NCBI GenBank assembly: GCA_947491945.1
Contig: CANLLN010000017.1
Coordinates: 43,043 to 107,042 of the forward strand
Reading direction: 5' to 3'
DNA: 64,000 nucleotides
Origin: an uncultured Carboxylicivirga sp.
GTDB lineage: Bacteria > Bacteroidota > Bacteroidia > Bacteroidales > Marinilabiliaceae
The position numbers and the translations under genes are program-made. Every line of letters starts with the position of its first letter. Positions within the stretch are counted from its first letter, which is position 1. Under the pieces are notes generated by a model that saw nothing but the letters and a program-made list of their open reading frames with translations, was not told where the DNA came from and did no database searches. Of this stretch, positions 1-9,046 are shown piece by piece.

Positions 1-365
1 TATTATTGTATGCTATTCACCTATCATTCAAACAAGAGGGCATATTTTATGAAGAGCAAAAATGTTGAATAAAGTCCAAACCGGGTATTGATTTTATACA
101 TCTTTCGTGTGATTTAGTACACTTACTGATAATCAGCGATTTGCGTTTGACTTAAAACATGACTTTTTTTGATACTCCACGAACTACAATAGATAGCTAG
201 GATGCATATCGGCAATAATAACACAGCAATAAATGATGAAGCCCGGACCACTGGCCCGGGCTCGATCTAAATCCCTATCATTTCAGGTTATAAAAAAAGA
301 TGATTAACCTTTGTATTTGGCATCGTAAAATAATCTTATTTAAGATCCAATGCTACAACCGTCGA
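1..365. other. Intergenic left edge with one GC hairpin
   Basis: No supportable gene. An AT-rich stretch holds one clear hairpin with arms AGCCCGG (240-246) and CCGGGCT (256-262), about 100 bp past the stop of the minus-strand GH97 gene. It may be that gene's terminator, although no long T run follows on the minus strand. Nothing else is recognised. Confidence 0.5.
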
Positions 366-2333
366 CTATTTTGAGTCTTGCACTGATATGATAGCAGCCC
401 AACCACCACCTGCTGCCATATTAGCATTTATTTTTGTGTTTCTGCTTACTTCCAGACGCTCCGTTTTATAGTCTTCTGCAAATCGGTTGGCATTAACCCC
501 GTCCTTAAAAACCTCCATTGAATAACTTCCGTCACCTAAAAAAGAAAGATCCAGCTTGAGGCTTCTCGGTGTCCAATCAGTCATGGCCCCCAGGTACCAT
601 TTATCTCCTTTTCTGCGGGCTATTGCAATATAGTCGCCTATGGCACCCTCCAATACGATTGTTTCATCCCATGTAGTGGGTATCTGCGCCATAAAATCAA
701 CGGTCTCCTGCTCGTCGTAATAACGCGATGGCGACTCGCAAAGCATCTGAAGCGGCGCTTCGTAAATAACATACATGGCCACCTGATGCGCTCGGGTACC
801 AAGACTCATGGGACGCTCGAAGCTAATGCCAAAATTAGCAGCCTGACGGTTACACATGGCACCGGGGGTATAATCCATTGGGCCTGCTGCCATTCGAATA
901 AAAGGAATGGTTACATTCAATTCCGGAGAAGCATCTTTACTCCATTTATTATTTTCACTGCCTTTCACCCCTTCGTAATTGATAACATTTGGATAAACCC
1001 TTCTTAAGCCCGACGGCTTAAAGCAGCCATGATAATCAACCAGTAACTGTCGCTCTGCACATTCCCTGGCAATTCGCTCGTACGAACTAACCACGTACTG
1101 ATCGCTTCGCTGAATAAAATCCACTTTTATACCTTTTACACCCCATGCCTTATATGTATCCAGTATCTGCTCCAAATTAGCATCCAGTGGTTTCCATAAT
1201 ACCCACAAAATAAGTTCAACGCCTTTTTCTTTTCCGTATCGGATCAGTTCAGGCACATCCATATCAGGATTAAAATCCAAGATTTCAAGCGTAGATTTTG
1301 TCCAACCTTCATCCAGTATAACGTAATCAATCTGATTAGCCGCCGCAAAATCGATGTAGTATTTATAAGTGGCTGTGTTTAGCCCAGCCTTAAAATCCAC
1401 GCCATAAATATTATTGGCATTATACCAGTCCCAGGCCACCTTACCGGGTTTAATCCAGTCGGTATTTTCGATTGCCTGCGGTCGGGCCAACTGATAAGTG
1501 AGGTTACTCTCCACAAAAGTTCGATCATCATCGCTAATCATAAAAACGCGCCACGGATAAGTCCGTTTACCGGATACGCGCGCGATGTAATCGGCTTCTT
1601 TAGTAATAAGCTGATTACGGTCGGCACCATGTTTACTATCCTCTGCCTCGAGTACATATTTTGGAAAGATACCATGCAATTTGCCATTCCCTTTCCCACT
1701 CAGGTACATACCCGGGTAATCGTGAAGTCCAGTCTCGGTAAGTAACACCCTGCCCTGATCGGTTGTAAACACCACCGGTAAGCTGCAGAATTCACCCGAC
1801 GCAATATCAAGCAAAGCTTTATCCTGATACGACCGCTCATTATGCGAGTACATGGAAGTTTCCTGCGGAAAAAGCGACCTGGTACCTGCCGGAAATGTTA
1901 GCGAGATTTGCTCATTCACCACCTCACGCCCGTGCGAACCCTTATCTTCGAACTGATACGCCACACCATCGTTGTAAGCTCTGAAATGCAACAAATAACG
2001 CCCCTTGAAACTTAGCGTCAATTGGACATACTCATCTTTGATCGCGGCATCTTTATGGGCCACGGCCGGATAAATCATTGACGAGAACTCTTTCACGTTA
2101 TGATTTGTAAGCTTAGGATGAATGCCAAAATCCGGACCAGATGAAAAATCCATACTAACGCTTGCATTTTTCACCATAACATTACCATTAAGTGATGCAG
2201 ACCAATTTATTGCGTGGTCAACCGTAACATTAAGCTGAATATGCTGATCAGGCGATTTAATCTCAAACTCTTGAGCGTATCCCCTTTGAGTTAAGAAGAG
2301 CAAAAAAATAAAAATGTAAAACGATCTTTTCAT
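366..2333 (-). CDS. Glycoside hydrolase family 97 (alpha-glucosidase/alpha-galactosidase type)
   Basis: The 655-residue secreted protein has a signal peptide ending at GYAQ (about residue 21), an N-terminal beta-sandwich to about residue 290 and a (beta/alpha)8 domain beginning near the WDWYNAN motif. This is the full GH97 layout and usual length. GH97 enzymes act on alpha-glycosides in the periplasm or at the outer membrane; SusB is the best-known member. Asp405 lies in IKVDF, where retaining GH97 and other clan GH-D enzymes carry their nucleophile. Glu454 in NYEGVKG is a candidate acid/base. This favours a retaining, alpha-galactosidase-like enzyme, but that is inference and alpha-glucosidase remains possible. 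It lies 386 bp downstream of the hybrid sensor gene on the same strand, so the sensor probably controls it. Confidence 0.92.
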   Translation of the reverse strand: MKRSFYIFIFLLFLTQRGYAQEFEIKSPDQHIQLNVTVDHAINWSASLNGNVMVKNASVSMDFSSGPDFGIHPKLTNHNVKEFSSMIYPAVAHKDAAIKDEYVQLTLSFKGRYLLHFRAYNDGVAYQFEDKGSHGREVVNEQISLTFPAGTRSLFPQETSMYSHNERSYQDKALLDIASGEFCSLPVVFTTDQGRVLLTETGLHDYPGMYLSGKGNGKLHGIFPKYVLEAEDSKHGADRNQLITKEADYIARVSGKRTYPWRVFMISDDDRTFVESNLTYQLARPQAIENTDWIKPGKVAWDWYNANNIYGVDFKAGLNTATYKYYIDFAAANQIDYVILDEGWTKSTLEILDFNPDMDVPELIRYGKEKGVELILWVLWKPLDANLEQILDTYKAWGVKGIKVDFIQRSDQYVVSSYERIARECAERQLLVDYHGCFKPSGLRRVYPNVINYEGVKGSENNKWSKDASPELNVTIPFIRMAAGPMDYTPGAMCNRQAANFGISFERPMSLGTRAHQVAMYVIYEAPLQMLCESPSRYYDEQETVDFMAQIPTTWDETIVLEGAIGDYIAIARRKGDKWYLGAMTDWTPRSLKLDLSFLGDGSYSMEVFKDGVNANRFAEDYKTERLEVSRNTKINANMAAGGGWAAIISVQDSK

Positions 2334-2719
2334 GTGTTGATAATTATTATTAAACAGTATTTTATAAAAGTACTTTCCGGTGATTTCGCTGCAACAAAAT
2401 CATTGCCGGACGATTATGACGAAGGCTACAGAACACGTGTAACGCCATTTGTACTGTGCATAAAAATATAACTATATGTGTAATAAAAAAAATAGTGTGA
2501 TCTGCAGTTATCACTATATATTCCCATGAAAATTGAAAATCAGCAAGAGCTCATAAATCTCTACTGACTAGTTAGCTCTTACCAAAATCAATTCAGTAAA
2601 AAACACTAATAAAGTTAAGGTCATGCATACTGGGGCACATCACCCAAGCACCCCAATACCAAGAAAACAGAACAAGGCCATACAAAAACAAGCTATCAAG
2701 AAACTATTAAAACAGTGCA
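2334..2719. promoter_or_regulatory. Intergenic region upstream of GH97
   Basis: No gene is seen in these 386 bp. The stretch should carry the promoter of the GH97 gene. An imperfect inverted repeat, ATAGTG (2492-2497) and CACTAT (2512-2517), lies about 160 bp upstream of the GH97 start codon and is a possible binding site for the neighbouring regulator. No clean TAxxTTTG promoter box was found, and the assignment is speculative. Confidence 0.3.
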
Positions 2720-5700
2720 TCATGCACCGCTTCTATAGCTAGTGGGCGATTGCTTAAAATGTCGTTTAAACACCACAGAAAAGTAAGAAGGATCGGCAAA
2801 GCCGCAGCTCATAGCAATTTCGGAAATACTTTTGCGGGAATTTTTAAGTAGTCCGGCAGCCTTGCGAAGTTTAATATTGATGATGAAGTCTTTCACAGGC
2901 TTGCCAGCAATGGCCTTAATCTTATTATACACCAGAGTGCGGCTCATGGCCATCTGCTCCACAAAGGCCGTCACATCAAAATCAGGGTTATCCATATTTT
3001 GTTCCACAATGCTGATGGCCTTGTGCAGAAATTTTTCATCCGCCTCACTTTGCGTAACATCACTTGTTTGCAAACCCAAATCGTGACCAAAACGCTCTTT
3101 CACAATTTTACGATTGTTGAGTATGGTCTGAATCTGGCTAAACAGGAGCTGTGTATCAAAGGGCTTGGGCATATAGGCATCGGCGCCCGACTTAAGTCCT
3201 TCTATCTGGTTTTCCACGGCTGTTTTAGCCGTGAGCATCAGCACAGGGATATGACTGATGCGAATATCTGACTTAAGTTTTTTACAGAAGGTAATGCCGT
3301 CCATCCGGGGCATCATCACATCCGATATAATCAAATCGGGCTCACTTCCATGCAACATCTCCAAGGCCTCCTCTCCGTTTTTAGCTTTCAGCACACTAAA
3401 GGATTTCTCTAATAATCCGGCAATATATTCGCGCAACTCCCACTCATCTTCCACGATCAGAATTCTTCCCTGTGGCATGCTCTGTTGACATGTTGGCGCT
3501 GCATCGGCCAGCAGCGGTTCCGGCTCTACAAAGGGCACAACACCCTCCATGGCAAAATCGTCCTTATTAAAATGACTGTTTCCAAGGGGCAGGCCAACGG
3601 TAAACACGGCGCCCTTTACGGCCGCACTACTCACCTTTATATAGCCATGATGCAGCTGCACCAGGCGATGCGTCAGTGCCAAACCTATTCCCGTGCCCTT
3701 TACCTTGTTGCCCACCTGATAGTAGCGCTCAAAAATCAACTCCTGCTCTTCTGGCGGAATACCATCACCAGTATCCTCCACCTCGATGATCACCTCCTTA
3801 TCCCGGGTAAACACCCTGAGGCTAACCTCGCCGCCATCCGGTGTGTTCTTCAGGGCATTAGAAACCAGATTAGATATAATTTTAAACAGCATATCGGCAT
3901 CATACCAGGCATCAATCTTTTCGGGCTGACACCACAGATGCAGCTTAATATGCTCAATGCGTGCCTGATGGGCAAAGTAAGTCAGTATGTTTCGACAGGA
4001 AGCCACAATATCGCCTTCGCTCACAGCAAGGCGCAATACAGAAAGCTCCGCTTTTCGGAAGTCCAGAATCTGATCAATCAGCATGGTCATGCGCTGGGCG
4101 TTACGGTACAGGAAGGGTAGCATAGTCCGAAACTCACTTTCGCTGCCACCCGATTTAACAAGATGATCCAAAGGATTGTAGATAAGCGTAAGTGGTGTTT
4201 TCAGTTCGTGCGAGATATTAGTGAAAAAGCGGAGTTTCATCTGGTTGATCTCATGCAGCCGTTCCTTTTCCGTTTCTTTAATCTTCACCTCCTGACGCAA
4301 CTTAGCCCTTTGCAAGGAGGCTCGCCATATTACATAAGCCAGCGCCATCAACAACAACAGCATCAGGGTACTAAACCACCAGGTTTTATACCAGGGAGGC
4401 AAAATAGTTAGTTGTATTTGCGTGTCTTTGGGACTCCAGATACCGTTGCGGTTTTGTGCCTTTACCTTAAAAGTATAACTGCCAGGCGGTAAGTTAGAAT
4501 AAATGGCCACATTGCTTTTACCGGTATGCCATATTTTTTCGAAGGGATGCAATTGATACGCGTATTGCGTAGACTCGGAAAAAGGGATATCGAAAGCATT
4601 AAAATTAAACTGAAAGGAGGCCGGCGTATAAGGAATGGTCAAACTACTGCTTTCAATTACATTAAGAGCCAAAAGAGAATCTTTAAGTTCCTCCTGCTCT
4701 GTTGAAAGCATGGAAAGAGAGGTAATCACCGTATTGGGAGTTTCAAGATGAGGCTCAATATTATTCGGATTAAAGCGCGTTACCCCTTCGTTGCTTCCCA
4801 TATTTAAAAATCCATCGGTAGATTTTAACAGAGAACCCTGAAAATACTCGAGACCACTTTTATTGCCAAGGGTGTTAAACATGAAAATTTGCTCATTGCT
4901 ATCGGTTTTGCTTATGCGGATAATCCCCTCGTTAGCGCCTACCCACAGATGGTTATTGGCATCCATATAAACCGACTGAAACATGAGGTTTTTATAATTT
5001 ACATCACTTATGTAGCTACTTAACTGCTTCTTATCAAAATCGTAATACAGCAGGCCTTTATTGGTTCCGAACACCAGGTTGCCATACTGATCCTCGGTAA
5101 TGGAGTTTACCGACCTTCCATAGGAGGCCGGCGAATTATTTAAGGTAATACGCTGGGTTAATTTTTGCTCTTGGATAGACCAGGCAAACATGCCACCACG
5201 CGTGGCAAACCAGATAAGGCCATCACGTGTTTCTACCGCCGAGGTAAAAGCCGGACTCATGCCATGGAAGAAGGCGGGTATTGAGTCGCTGAGTACCTGC
5301 ATACGATTATTCTTAAGGTCAATGCGACTCAAACGGCCATCTGACACCCACAAATCGCCCTGCGAATCGAGAAACAAGCTGTGCATCACGTTTCTTTGTA
5401 TTGGCGCAAAGAGCGGATGTTGGTGCGCATCGGAAAAACGATGGCTCCGCTTATTAAAAAAATACAGTCCCCGGGTATAGGAACCCACCAGCAATACCTC
5501 TGGGCTGAATTGTGCCACCGAAGTAATCTTCAGTGCATCGGGAATGCTGTAGTGATCAAAAGTGGAGGTTTCCGGATCAAACCTGTTTAAGCCGCCTCCG
5601 TCAGTACCCAGCCATATTCTGTTTTCGTCGTCTTGATAAAAGCAAAGAATGGTTTTATTGGAAGGGCCGTATTTACTTTGGTTGACATACGGAAACTGCT

Positions 5701-6709
5701 CGAAGTAGGATGGATACAGCATAAGCCCGCCTGAACGCACTGTCCCCAGCAGGATTAACCCATCCGGTCCGAAAGTGATATCGTTGATGGAGTTATCATT
5801 GAGCACATCGGATGCTTTCGGACCAATTTGCAGTGTATTGACCAGTCTGAACTCAGTATCAAAAACCTGTATACCAGCACCGTCGGTAGCCACCCACAAG
5901 GTACTGTCCTGCGGGTTCCATTCCATATCGAGTATAATGTGTGACTGCAAGCCCGAATTGTCCTTATTTAGCACACGCTGTACTTTGCCATCGGAAGAAA
6001 GCTGAAAGATACGACTGTACATGGCACAGAAAATCCGATCATGCAATTTCACCATACCTTGCGTAGCTACACCGCTGATGGAACTAAAACGTGTTAATGC
6101 TCCGCTTTGGATATCATACAGAAACAGACCTGAATAATAAGTACCTATGAGCAGATGCCCACGATCATAAGGAGTAATCTGCTCGATATAAATAGCATTA
6201 TTATGCGGTGTAAATTGTGGCTTTATCTCGCGCAAGGAATAGGTTCTATCTGTTTTATTATATACATGAATCTTCCATGCTCTGTCGGGAAACCATAGTT
6301 CGTTTTCTGTTTCATACACACAACTTGTAGTCAAAGTATTGCTGAAAACATAGCGTACAAAACGATCGTCCGCTCTTAAATAACGGTTGATCCCCCCCGA
6401 GGTGAGTACCCAAATATCACCATTGCTATCTTCATGAATGCGATGGATGGTATTTGAAGAGATAGAGTAAGCATCACCGGCATGATGAAAATACTTCTTC
6501 AGCTGGTTACCGTCAAAGCGGTTCAGACCATGAGCGGTACCCATCCAAATATACCCTACGTGGTCGCGCACAATGCTGTGCACCGAATTCTGCGAAAGTC
6601 CGTAGTTGCCCGAAACAGATTTAGCCCGGTAAAAGACAGGTTCACTCGAAGTACTAGCAAAAAGCCCTTGAAATACCATCAGGCAAACGAAAAGCAGTAG
6701 TTGTCGCAT
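2720..6709 (-). CDS. Hybrid two-component system sensor/regulator (HTCS)
   Basis: This 1329-residue protein fuses a sensor kinase, a receiver and a DNA-binding domain, as in Bacteroidota glycan regulators that sense an oligosaccharide in the periplasm. In order: signal peptide (1-19), two-component-regulator beta-propeller repeats (about 30-690, with repeated IW.GT.GGL.R motifs), a Y_Y_Y Ig-like domain (about 710-785), one membrane helix near WWFSTLMLLLL, a HisKA domain with His834 in NISHELKTPL, an HATPase domain, a receiver with Asp1130 in ISDVMMP, and a C-terminal AraC-type HTH (about 1225-1329). All key residues are present, so it should be functional. The nearest likely target is the GH97 gene just downstream. 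There is no SusC/SusD pair next to it, so it may also act on distant loci. Confidence 0.95.
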   Translation of the reverse strand: MRQLLLFVCLMVFQGLFASTSSEPVFYRAKSVSGNYGLSQNSVHSIVRDHVGYIWMGTAHGLNRFDGNQLKKYFHHAGDAYSISSNTIHRIHEDSNGDIWVLTSGGINRYLRADDRFVRYVFSNTLTTSCVYETENELWFPDRAWKIHVYNKTDRTYSLREIKPQFTPHNNAIYIEQITPYDRGHLLIGTYYSGLFLYDIQSGALTRFSSISGVATQGMVKLHDRIFCAMYSRIFQLSSDGKVQRVLNKDNSGLQSHIILDMEWNPQDSTLWVATDGAGIQVFDTEFRLVNTLQIGPKASDVLNDNSINDITFGPDGLILLGTVRSGGLMLYPSYFEQFPYVNQSKYGPSNKTILCFYQDDENRIWLGTDGGGLNRFDPETSTFDHYSIPDALKITSVAQFSPEVLLVGSYTRGLYFFNKRSHRFSDAHQHPLFAPIQRNVMHSLFLDSQGDLWVSDGRLSRIDLKNNRMQVLSDSIPAFFHGMSPAFTSAVETRDGLIWFATRGGMFAWSIQEQKLTQRITLNNSPASYGRSVNSITEDQYGNLVFGTNKGLLYYDFDKKQLSSYISDVNYKNLMFQSVYMDANNHLWVGANEGIIRISKTDSNEQIFMFNTLGNKSGLEYFQGSLLKSTDGFLNMGSNEGVTRFNPNNIEPHLETPNTVITSLSMLSTEQEELKDSLLALNVIESSSLTIPYTPASFQFNFNAFDIPFSESTQYAYQLHPFEKIWHTGKSNVAIYSNLPPGSYTFKVKAQNRNGIWSPKDTQIQLTILPPWYKTWWFSTLMLLLLMALAYVIWRASLQRAKLRQEVKIKETEKERLHEINQMKLRFFTNISHELKTPLTLIYNPLDHLVKSGGSESEFRTMLPFLYRNAQRMTMLIDQILDFRKAELSVLRLAVSEGDIVASCRNILTYFAHQARIEHIKLHLWCQPEKIDAWYDADMLFKIISNLVSNALKNTPDGGEVSLRVFTRDKEVIIEVEDTGDGIPPEEQELIFERYYQVGNKVKGTGIGLALTHRLVQLHHGYIKVSSAAVKGAVFTVGLPLGNSHFNKDDFAMEGVVPFVEPEPLLADAAPTCQQSMPQGRILIVEDEWELREYIAGLLEKSFSVLKAKNGEEALEMLHGSEPDLIISDVMMPRMDGITFCKKLKSDIRISHIPVLMLTAKTAVENQIEGLKSGADAYMPKPFDTQLLFSQIQTILNNRKIVKERFGHDLGLQTSDVTQSEADEKFLHKAISIVEQNMDNPDFDVTAFVEQMAMSRTLVYNKIKAIAGKPVKDFIINIKLRKAAGLLKNSRKSISEIAMSCGFADPSYFSVVFKRHFKQSPTSYRSGA

Positions 6710-6738
6710 CCATCATATATTTTTCGGCTCCAAGTTAA

Positions 6739-6758
6739 TGAAGCTTGCGCAAGCTTCA
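6739..6758. promoter_or_regulatory. 20-bp perfect palindrome upstream of the HTCS gene
   Basis: Bases 6739-6758 form a perfect 20-bp palindrome (TGAAGCTTGC and its reverse complement) ending 30 bp before the HTCS start codon. The position suits an operator or a hairpin in the 5' leader. Autoregulation by the HTCS is inference. The match to itself is exact, but no regulator is identified. Confidence 0.4.
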
Positions 6759-7040
6759 AAGAAAGAAGATGCTTGAAGGGAAGTCCTGCATGACAATCGC
6801 TTTAAATTGAACCCCACGAGACTTTGAAATTGCCTATGCTAAATAAGCTATGGATTTTTTGCACATCTTCCTAGAACAACGAAGAATAGAAAAGAGACAT
6901 TGCGTACACAGTTAGTCTTATTAATCTTCACACATGCAAAACCGGTAAACTCTGCAACAGTATAATATCAAATAAAAATATATTCAGTGCCATTTCCCCT
7001 TTTGGATCCCATATGGTTGAGAAAGGCTTATTTTAACCAT
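6759..7040. other. Intergenic region without a recognisable gene
   Basis: This AT-rich stretch lies between the HTCS leader and the reverse-transcriptase relic. No open frame of meaningful length and no RNA gene is seen. Upstream parts of the relic may once have extended into it, but no alignable motif remains. Confidence 0.4.
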
Positions 7041-7529
7041 GGCACAAAGAGCATTCTGCTAAAGCTATTGAAACGAACAAAAAGTACCTCGATAGTAAGG
7101 AATACAAGTATGAAATAAACCTCGACCTGGAAAGGTTCTGCCCTACAATTAATCCTACCTTTATTTATAATTATATTCTAAACAAGTGGCTGGTTACTAC
7201 AATAAAAGAAGATAAGGATTGCTTAAATGGTCCCAATGTTAATTCTTCCTATAATATAGGCGTACGACAAGGACTTCCTCAGACCTAATTTTTTGGAACT
7301 ATTTGTATGTCCATTATTGCCAAACACAAGAACAGCAAACTTAAAGGTGATTCATTTTATTACGTTGATGATTCAATTGTTTATACAAACACTGAATTAA
7401 CTAACGATATAATTACCAATCTGGAAAAATGATATCAACACAGAAATAAACGAGAGTATAGAGATGAATCTCCGTATTGAGAATAAAGAAATTCTGCGTA
7501 ACCGAAAACTAGCGATATACCAAATCTAA
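7041..7529 (+). pseudogene. Degenerate reverse transcriptase remnant
   Basis: One frame reads through reverse-transcriptase landmarks in the right order: INLDLERFCPTI (first catalytic Asp region, from 7115), GVRQGLPQT (fingers/palm motif, 7259-7285) and YYVDD (catalytic double Asp, 7358-7372). The frame is broken by TAA at 7286-7288, directly after the LPQ motif. It ends at TGA 7430-7432, and similar-looking sequence continues in another frame to 7529. No start codon or N-terminus is left. The LPQ-T-FF variant resembles stand-alone or defence-type reverse transcriptases more than group II intron maturases, but the subfamily cannot be fixed by eye. It lies just outside the left end of the island, converging with the former 3' end of tRNA-Ala, so it may be a relic of an earlier insertion there. 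Confidence 0.8.
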
Positions 7530-7560
7530 TAAACAGGAAAGTTGAAATTAGGTATACAAA

Positions 7561-7600
7561 TAAAAAAAAGCGCCCAGGATGGAAGCTCCCGAACGCCTTT
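7561..7600 (-). terminator. Displaced original terminator of tRNA-Ala
   Basis: On the minus strand an imperfect stem of about 13 pairs (AAAGGCGTTCGGG pairing with CCTGGGCGCTTT, one bulge and some G-T pairs) is followed by a run of about nine T. It lies 10 bp beyond the left copy of the tRNA 3' end. It is best read as the terminator that followed the tRNA before the island inserted. Confidence 0.6.
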
Positions 7601-7609
7601 ATCTTCAAT

Positions 7610-7657
7610 GTGGAGAATAGCGGAATCGAACCGCTGACCTTTTGACTGCCAGTCAAA
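7610..7657 (-). repeat. Left attachment site (attL), 48-bp tRNA-Ala 3' fragment
   Basis: This is identical over 48 bp to 44225-44272. It contains the anticodon arm, T arm and 3' acceptor strand of tRNA-Ala(GGC) on the minus strand, but not the 5' half, so it is not a working tRNA. Beyond 7657 the sequence diverges completely, which marks the crossover side. Confidence 0.93.
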
Positions 7658-7768
7658 TAATATTGATTTGTGATGATTTGCATTAATTTGTAATGCACTG
7701 TCTATAAGATTAATAAACATTTTGCTCTTTGTGTAATTTTGTGAATTTTATTGTTTTTTTGTAGTTTA

Positions 7769-7790
7769 GTATGCAAATAGTATGCAAATT
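7769..7790 (+). repeat. Tandem 11-bp boxes at the left island end
   Basis: Two head-to-tail copies of GTATGCAAAtw (7769-7779 and 7780-7790) lie directly before the integrase start codon. The same pair is found at the right end (44161-44182). An inverted ATTTGCAT (7676-7683) lies close to the attL core. They are likely integrase arm-type or excisionase sites, and the left pair would also overlap the integrase promoter region. Confidence 0.6.
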
Positions 7791-7795
7791 ATCAC

Positions 7796-9046
7796 ATGGC
7801 TAATATCAATAGAGATTACCAAATATCCATTTATCTGGACACTCGCAGAGAGAAGAAGAATGGAAAATATCCGGTTAAATTAAGGGTGTTTACTGCTCAT
7901 CCCCGAAAGCAAAAGTTATACCCAACTAAGTTTGAATTCACTCAGGATGAATTCGACCTAATATGGAACATTGACAAGCCACGAGGCAAATGGAAGGACT
8001 ATAAAATACTTTTAAAGGGACTTGAAACAGCTACCTATGAAAAAGCGGATTCATTGGATGAGTTTACTTTTGAGGACTTTGAATTACTAATATCTCCCAA
8101 CAAGGTTCAGGTTAAACGCACTGTTAACGAATACTACAAAGCTGCAATTGATAATTACAACCACAACAATAAATTAACCACAGCAACGAGCTATGAATAC
8201 AGTTTAAAATCACTTATTCAATTTTCGAGTACAGATACCCTGCACTTCAAAACAATAACTGTACAATGGTTAAAAGATTATCAATTCCATATGGAATCGT
8301 TAGGACGAAGCCGCACATCTATTGGCATGTATTTGCGAAATCTAAAGGCTATTTTCAATAGCGCTATTTCCGATGGAGTTATAAAACAGGAGATTTATCC
8401 GTTTGGAAAAGGAAAATATCAAATACCAACTTCAAAAAAGGTAAAGACAGCCCTTTCGGAAGAAGAACTAAAATCCTTAATGAAAGGACAACCCCAAACA
8501 GAGGAACAAGAGAAAGCTAAAGCTTTTTGGTTTTTTTCCTACGCATGCAATGGCATGAATGTTAAAGATATTGCCAATATTAAATACAAAGATTTTATTG
8601 ACGAAGACACTTTCTATTATTACCGAAATAAAATCAAAGACACTGATGTAGAACACAAACCAATTATAATTTATCTTAATCCTTTCACGAAAGAGGTAAT
8701 TAAAAAATATGGAAATAAGAAAATCAACAGCGAAACATACTTATTCCCAATATTATCCCAAGGATTCAGTCAAGCGGAGACGGACAGAGCGGTTAATAAT
8801 TTCAACCGTTTTATTAGTCAGCACATGAAAAAATATGCGCAAAGTCTTGAATTAGATATTAAAATTAATAGTAAAATTGCCAGACACTCCTTTGCAACAA
8901 ACCTCATTAGGAAAGGTGCTGGAATGGAGCTTGCGCAAGAATCACTTGGACATACCGATATTAAAACGACAAAGGCATATTTTGCTGGTTTTGCCGATGA
9001 CCAGAAAAGAGATATAGCTAATAAAATGATGGATTTTAATGACTGA
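7796..9046 (+). CDS. int: Tyrosine recombinase (island integrase)
   Basis: The 416-residue site-specific recombinase should integrate and excise the island at tRNA-Ala. An N-terminal arm-binding domain (1-95) and a core-binding SAM-like domain (about 105-205) precede the catalytic domain (about 220-410). Visible catalytic residues are Arg363 in IARHSFAT, His386 in LGHTDIKTT and the nucleophile Tyr395 in KAYF. The usual first arginine is absent: the equivalent stretch reads CNGMNVKDIANIK. This is common in Bacteroidota integrases, and the CTnDOT integrase also lacks that residue, so it need not mean inactivation. ATG at 7796 follows the tandem 11-bp boxes. The stop overlaps the start of the next gene by 8 bp, indicating co-transcription. 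Confidence 0.95.
   Translation: MANINRDYQISIYLDTRREKKNGKYPVKLRVFTAHPRKQKLYPTKFEFTQDEFDLIWNIDKPRGKWKDYKILLKGLETATYEKADSLDEFTFEDFELLISPNKVQVKRTVNEYYKAAIDNYNHNNKLTTATSYEYSLKSLIQFSSTDTLHFKTITVQWLKDYQFHMESLGRSRTSIGMYLRNLKAIFNSAISDGVIKQEIYPFGKGKYQIPTSKKVKTALSEEELKSLMKGQPQTEEQEKAKAFWFFSYACNGMNVKDIANIKYKDFIDEDTFYYYRNKIKDTDVEHKPIIIYLNPFTKEVIKKYGNKKINSETYLFPILSQGFSQAETDRAVNNFNRFISQHMKKYAQSLELDIKINSKIARHSFATNLIRKGAGMELAQESLGHTDIKTTKAYFAGFADDQKRDIANKMMDFND

Noticed and set aside
2716..2729. GTGCATxATGCAC palindrome at the HTCS stop codon as terminator
   Set aside because: The stem is only six pairs with a one-base loop and a poor T run.
3485..4120. 211-codon plus-strand frame inside the HTCS gene
   Set aside because: It lies opposite the kinase and receiver domains, whose motifs are intact on the minus strand.
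7435..7720. Two minus-strand open frames across the left att site
   Set aside because: They read through the tRNA fragment and share a QSKGQRFDSAI stretch with a frame across the tRNA at 44222-44419. This is translated tRNA, not protein.
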